Assembly (NCBI GenBank): GCA_947631805.1
Contig: CANRNA010000093.1
Coordinates: 1-6,853, forward strand
Origin: an uncultured Oscillospiraceae bacterium
GTDB taxonomy: Bacteria; Bacillota; Clostridia; Oscillospirales; Oscillospiraceae
Length of the DNA: 6,853 nucleotides
Direction of reading: 5' to 3'
A program made the translations under genes and the position numbers. This document shows, in pieces, positions 1-4,500 of this stretch (the stretch's first letter is position 1; each line of letters begins with the position of its first letter). Under the pieces are notes generated by a model, which saw only the letters and a program-made list of their open reading frames with translations, was not told where the DNA came from and did not search any database.

Positions 1-54
1 CCCTCTGGCCCAATTTCTCCGCAGCGCCAGGCCGCATCCCTCAGGCAGTCCCAT
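1..54 (-). CDS. Start of an unidentified gene running off the left edge
   Basis: An ATG at 54-52 opens 18 codons (MGLPEGCGLALRRNWARG) with no stop before the window ends. It is supported by an AGGAG Shine-Dalgarno 8 bases upstream and by a TATAAT-type promoter a plausible distance further upstream. The peptide is too short to identify. A second ATG at 36-34 opens another frame (MRPGAAEKLGQR) that also reaches the edge, but its only purine-rich stretch sits too close to the ATG, so the first is preferred. Its own promoter and the terminator upstream make it a separate transcription unit from the protease operon. Confidence 0.42.
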   Translation of the reverse strand, partial: MGLPEGCGLALRRNWARG

Positions 55-62
55 TTTTCCCG

Positions 63-67
63 CTCCT
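63..67 (-). promoter_or_regulatory. Shine-Dalgarno AGGAG for the partial left-edge ORF
   Basis: AGGAG on the minus strand, within the purine-rich GGAGAGGAG, sits 8 bases before the ATG at 54. This spacing is what makes that ATG the preferred start over the neighbouring in-window ATG codons. Confidence 0.5.
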
Positions 68-92
68 CTCCGCTTCTATGGCTGACGCCGCC

Positions 93-121
93 ATTATACC
101 CCCTTTCCCCCGCCGACGCAA
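93..121 (-). promoter_or_regulatory. Sigma-70/SigA-type promoter for the gene leaving the left edge
   Basis: On the minus strand there is a perfect -10 hexamer TATAAT (98-93) and a partial -35 TTGCGT (121-116) separated by exactly 17 bases. The -35 matches TTGACA only in its first three bases. The expected transcription start is near 86, leaving a leader of about 30 bases before the ATG at 54. The purine-rich spacer (GGGGGAAAGGGGG) stands out. It lies downstream of the protease operon terminator and upstream of a Shine-Dalgarno, where a promoter is expected. Confidence 0.6.
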
Positions 122-195
122 TCCGTCCGGCCCAAAACCTATCCCTCTCCATATCCCCCGACCGATGACCGGCCTCATAGGCACCCCATTCGGAC

Positions 196-231
196 AGAAA
201 ATATCCCCTCCCGGCTCTCGGGAGGGGATAT
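196..231 (-). terminator. Rho-independent terminator of the protease/anchor operon
   Basis: Bases 201-213 (ATATCCCCTCCCG) and 219-231 are perfect reverse complements, giving a 13-bp stem with a 5-base loop at 214-218. On the minus strand the stem is followed by a short U-rich run (TTTCTGT, after the AT of the stem). The stem begins about 20 bases after the stop codon of the anchor protein (252-254). There is no T-run on the plus-strand side, so it acts in the minus direction. The U-tract is short, but the G+C-rich stem is very stable. Confidence 0.82.
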
Positions 232-251
232 GGTCAGTTCGTAATTTTCTG

Positions 252-1490
252 TCACCAATGGGCTCTCCGGCGGGCGAAGACGACCGCCAAAAGCGCGCCG
301 GACAGGCACAGCAGCGCCGCCCAGGGCAGGATGACCGTCTCGTCCCCGGTGCTGGGGGCCCGGCTGCCGCCCCCGCCGGGAGCGGCGGGCTTGGCAGTGG
401 CGGTGGGCGCCGGGCTGGGGCTGGCGGTGGGCTCTGTGCTCGCCTCCGGCTCAGGGGTCGCGCCCGGTTCGGGGCTTGCGCTGGGGGCCGGGCTCACGGT
501 GGGCTCCGGCGTGGCGCTGGGGGCCGGGCTCTCGGTGGGGGCGGGCGTGGCCTCTCCGCCGCCGGAGCCGGTGCCGCCGTCCGGGCCGTCGGAGATAACG
601 GGGCCGTTATAATCGGGGTTCACGGCCAGTCCGCTGATGGCGGCGTTTATCTCGCTCACCACGGCGGCCGCCTGTTCATCCGTCACATAGGGACCTGTCA
701 GGGCCCGCGCCTTGGCCACAGCCGCCTGCAGGACGCTGTAGGAGCTGCTCTCATAGGCCTCCGGGACATAGCCCGCCGCCTTTTGCAACGCCTGGGCCAC
801 CTCCGCCCGCATCAGGCCGTTGAACGCCGCCTGGAGCTGGGCCAGGATACTCGCCTTCTCCGCCTCCGGCGTGTTTTCGTCCACGCCGCCCGCGCTCGTC
901 CAAGCGTCCAGAAGCGTGCCCCACGTATCGCCGCTGAATTTAGTCGGGTTCGCGGGGTCCTGGGCAAATCCGTCCACTTCCGCCATCAGGGCCTTGAGCT
1001 GTTCGTCCACGTCGCCGGAGGGGGACTGCTGGGTCTCCAGAATGGTCACGGTCTGAGGGGCCACAAAGCTGCCGTAGACGTATTGCAGGGCGTCCTCGCC
1101 CGCGCTTACGCTCCCCATGTCCGCCGCGGCGATCCGACCGAGCACCAGCTCCGTCTGGCCGGGGCTCATCAGGGGCACGGCGCTGGCCACATAGAGGTTC
1201 ATCTTCCCCTCCCGGATAGCGCCGCTGTAGGTCATCCGTCCCGCCAGACCGGCGTCAAAGGTGAACACCGCGTCGGCGGGCACGTTCAGCCGGAGCCGGA
1301 GGGACGCCACGCCCTCGGCGCCGATATGGCCGGAGATGAGAGTGACGGTGCCGTCCTGGTCTATCCTCACCGCGTCGGTGCCTCTGTCGATATCGTCGGC
1401 CAGGGCCGTGGGGGCGAGCAGTGCCAGCAGAGCCAGCACCGCCGCCAGAACGGCCGCCATCCGAATGGTCATTTTATCATGTCTAACCAT
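252..1490 (-). CDS. Sortase-anchored surface protein with cohesin-like and FIVAR-like modules; candidate docking scaffold
   Basis: A 412-residue wall-anchored protein. Residues 1-31 form a signal peptide (KMTIR basic region, long Ala/Leu core, cleavage at ALA|DD). Residues about 37-152 are beta-rich, with GVASLRLRLNV, a Phe-rich strand, MNLYVAS and ELVLGRI. This pattern resembles cohesin-type beta-sandwiches, but the match is by eye. Residues about 160-228 and 229-290 are two helical repeats ending in AAFNGL and NAAISGL, as in FIVAR modules. Residues 313-370 are a Pro/Ala/Thr/Ser/Glu stalk. The C-terminus has APSTGDE (378-384), a hydrophobic helix and RRR (407-409), a cell-wall sorting signal with Ala in place of Leu. 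The ATG at 1490 was chosen because AAGGAG lies 7 bases upstream; in-frame Met codons 7 and 11 lack this. It is the second gene of the apparent operon and is followed by a terminator. Secretion and anchoring are well supported. A role in binding the upstream dockerin protein is inference; it could instead be a generic adhesin. Confidence 0.88.
   Translation of the reverse strand: MVRHDKMTIRMAAVLAAVLALLALLAPTALADDIDRGTDAVRIDQDGTVTLISGHIGAEGVASLRLRLNVPADAVFTFDAGLAGRMTYSGAIREGKMNLYVASAVPLMSPGQTELVLGRIAAADMGSVSAGEDALQYVYGSFVAPQTVTILETQQSPSGDVDEQLKALMAEVDGFAQDPANPTKFSGDTWGTLLDAWTSAGGVDENTPEAEKASILAQLQAAFNGLMRAEVAQALQKAAGYVPEAYESSSYSVLQAAVAKARALTGPYVTDEQAAAVVSEINAAISGLAVNPDYNGPVISDGPDGGTGSGGGEATPAPTESPAPSATPEPTVSPAPSASPEPGATPEPEASTEPTASPSPAPTATAKPAAPGGGGSRAPSTGDETVILPWAALLCLSGALLAVVFARRRAHW
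255..359 (-). other. Cell-wall sorting signal (APSTG type) of the surface anchor protein
   Basis: Residues 378-412 hold APSTGDE, a hydrophobic segment of about 20 residues (VILPWAALLCLSGALLAVVF), then ARRR and a short tail. This is the three-part layout of sortase substrates. The canonical Leu of LPxTG is Ala here, so a sortase with relaxed or altered specificity is implied. No sortase gene is in the window. Confidence 0.82.
381..554 (-). repeat. Degenerate Pro/Ala/Thr/Ser-Glu repeat encoding the wall-spanning stalk
   Basis: Residues 313-370 of the anchor protein are built from degenerate units such as SPAPSATPEP, SPAPSASPEP and GATPEPEAS, encoded by a skewed G+C-rich repeat. Such stalks usually span the peptidoglycan and hold the folded head clear of the wall. 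Thr/Ser density makes O-glycosylation possible, though nothing here shows it. Confidence 0.75.
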
Positions 1491-1497
1491 GTTCTTG

Positions 1498-1508
1498 CTC
1501 CTTCCTCC
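1498..1508 (-). promoter_or_regulatory. Shine-Dalgarno for the surface anchor gene, in the 24-base gap after the protease stop
   Basis: The minus strand reads GGAGGAAGGAG here, two overlapping Shine-Dalgarno-like cores. AAGGAG is 7 bases from the ATG at 1490. It lies entirely in the 24-base gap after the protease stop codon (1515-1517). That gap is too short for a recognisable promoter plus leader, which supports cotranscription. Confidence 0.75.
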
Positions 1509-1514
1509 GCGCTG

Positions 1515-4500
1515 TCAGCCCGCGGAGCCGCCGTCCAGGGTGATCTGGCCCGGCTGCTGGGGTACGTCCACAAACAGGCTGTCGCTGACGAGCCGCTCGC
1601 CCTCGTTGTTCTGGGCGTTGTTGACCCGGTAGAGCTCCGCGCGCACCCTGGCGGGGAGCGTGAAGCCGTTCAGGTCCTCCGGCTGTATCCAGTAGATCCA
1701 GACGCCGTCCGCCACATCCTGGATGTTGCCGGTCTCGGGCACGTGGGCCATGATGATCTGCATGGACCTCTGGTGTCCGTCGGCGCCTGTGGCGGCCACG
1801 ACCCGGCCGTCCTGGTCATAGAGCATCACCACGTTGTAGGCGGCGTTGCCCTTGTAGCTGCCGGTGAACACCAGCGAGCCCTCCGGTATCACATCCTCCG
1901 GCTCGTCGCCGTAGGTGAACGCCTTGCTCAGATAGCCTATGGAGGCCTTGCCGCCCTCGGACCGGCGGAAGTCCACATTGTCGCCGGTGGGCCCCAGCAC
2001 GTCCAGCTCCGCCACGGAGACCGCCCCGCCGCCCGCAAGGGTCAGGCGCATGGCGTCCGCCGCGTAGGTGCTCACATATCTGCCGTCCGCGTTGGAGAAG
2101 TACACGGTCCCCGTGCCGCTCAGGGTCCCCTCGGCGGCGCGTATCCACTCGCCGCTCTGCAGCACGTCCACCGTGTAGCCGCCTATGGGCGCGGCCCCGG
2201 CGGTGTAGCGGAAGCCGGTGATCACGTGTGTCTGGCCGAAGTCCAGGGTGATGACGGCGTTTGCCTCGGCGGCGGCGTTATACACGCTGTCCACCTTGTC
2301 GTCTATCATGCGCTGGGCCACGTCCTCCACCACGGTCTCAGGCATATCCTCGTCGCCGCCGGTGACACCGATGTCATTGGCGTCGGGGGTCAGGCCCTCG
2401 GTCTTCACAGTCCAGCCGACCTTATCCAGGTCGCCCTCGTGCTGTATCTTCACCGTGTCGGTGACGGCGGGGGCGGAGCGGTTCAGGTACTGGTCTATCA
2501 GGGTGATCTCGTAGTACACGGTCCGGTTGTTCATGGACGACACCACGTCGGCGAAGGTGTTGCCGGTGGTGAAGCCCACGGTCCTCTTTTCCGTTACGCC
2601 GCCGGAGACGGTGCAGCGCACGATCTCATAGCCCAGTATCTCCTGGGCGGGAACGGAGGCGCTCTCCCCGATGACGATATTCACCCGGTTGGCCTGGTCC
2701 TTGTCCGCCGAGGCCGCCACGGCGCCCATGGCCGCTGTGGTCCCGTCGGCGCTCAGCAGGCTCGTTCCGCCGTTCAGGGTATAGCGGCGGGAGTTGTCGC
2801 ACACGTAGTAGATGGCCCTGGTCTCCTTGGGGAACTGGGAGGCATATTCGATGGTCTCCGCGTCGGGGGTCTTGCCCCAGCGCTGGAAGAAGTCCAGCAG
2901 GTCCTTCTGGGCCGCCGCGCAGCTCAGGCGCATCAGGGCCTGGTCCGTGTCCGCCCCTTTCAGGGACAGGGGGATGTTGCCGGGCTTGGGAGCCTTGGAG
3001 GGCGTCCGGGCATAAGTGTCCACCCGGGCGAAGAACAGGCTGTTCAGCTGCTCGTCATAGTTGGCGTAGGTCCTGAAGTTCAGGCCCTTGTCGTAGGCCA
3101 GGTGGAGCTGCCAGTACATGCCCAGCTGGGTGAACACGTTCCCGGCGCTGCCACGGGTCCCGGACGTGACCTTGGCGTACACGTTGTCATAGTCGAAGCG
3201 GACGCTGTCGTTGGTGTCCCTGGCCTGGGCCAGCACGGCGAAGTAGTTGTTGGTGACCTCGGCGATGGCGTACACGCCCTGGTTGATGTCGTGGCCGATC
3301 TCGTGGGCGATGCCCCAGCCGAAGTAGCTGCCGTCCAGATACAGGCCGCTGCCGTCATACCGGACGCCGGAGCACCCGGCCATGTCGTCCGTCTCGTTCC
3401 AGCCGATGCCGATGTGGTCGCCGGAGGCGTACATGAACGCCCCGGAGAACATCCGCTGATAGCGGATATTCAGGTGCCGGTAGGGTATCCGGTCCACCAC
3501 GCTGGGAGCGCTGGCGTTCAGGCCCTTGTGCTGGTAGAACAGGTACATCATGTCCTCCATGGCGTTCAGGGACGTGAGCAGGGTCTGGGCGCTGCCGCCG
3601 CAGCCCGCCAGTATCTGCTGGGCGGGCAGGGACAGCATCATGGTGTTGAGCATGATGTCCGATGCGCCCAGGATGCAGTTTTGCTCGTCGTAGGCGTAAT
3701 TGACCTCGGCACTGGCTCCCTCGCCCTGGTGCTTCTCCCCATGGGTGGCCTGCATGCTCCCCACGTAGGTCTGCAGCTCGGCGATATAGGCCGCCGCGCG
3801 GTCGGCCTTCTCCCCCTCGTCCGTCACGCCGTACAGGTCCAGCACAGGCACGCTCACGCCGCCGCTGACCCGCACCGCGTAGGTGTCGGGGCTGCCGGAT
3901 GCGCCGGTATACTGGACGTACAGCGCCCCGCCGGACTCGATGCCGGTGGTGGTCCACACCTTGGGGATGTTGATCTCGTTGGCGCCCACACGCAAAGTGC
4001 CCAGATTCTTGCTCATGGCGTTGGCCTCGGCGTGATACTGGGTGGCCACCAGCTCCAGGTTGGTGTTGCTGCCGGTGGGCAGGTAGCTGTGGCCCACATA
4101 CACGGTCACCGTCTCCCCGGCCGCCGCCGTGACGCCCAGAGGCTGCCATGCGTTCAGGCCGCCGAAGCCGTGCTCGTCGCCGCTGCCGGTGATGCCGGTG
4201 TGCACCTGCGTCACCCGGCCCATGAACTGGTCGTTATATATCTGATAGGCGGTCTCCAGCTCCCGGAGAAGCATGGCCTTGTCCGGGTTGACCTGGCCAA
4301 ATTCGTCCACGGAGTTCTCTATCCGCTCTTTCAGCGCGTCCAGCTGGTCCAGGGTGACGGAGTCCGCCAGCGTGGTGTGCAGATCGTCCGCGTACAGCGC
4401 CGCGATGTCATCCTTCAGGGCGTCGTACTGGTAGAAATATACCTCGGACACGGTGATGCGGTTGTTCCCGGCCCAGTACCGGGCCACGCCGATCTGTATC

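Noticed and set aside
41..94. Minus-strand ATG overlapping the TATAAT box
   Set aside because: It opens only 17 codons before a TGA, has no Shine-Dalgarno and begins inside the -10 element, upstream of the expected transcription start.
122..195. Possible further gene, operator or RNA between the terminator and the promoter
   Set aside because: I see no ORF with a ribosome binding site, no convincing inverted repeat and no tRNA-like or riboswitch-like fold in this short stretch.
331..612. Plus-strand frame rich in Gly/Val/Ala/Pro repeats
   Set aside because: It is the complement of the Pro-rich stalk region; its repetitiveness is inherited from the stalk repeats.
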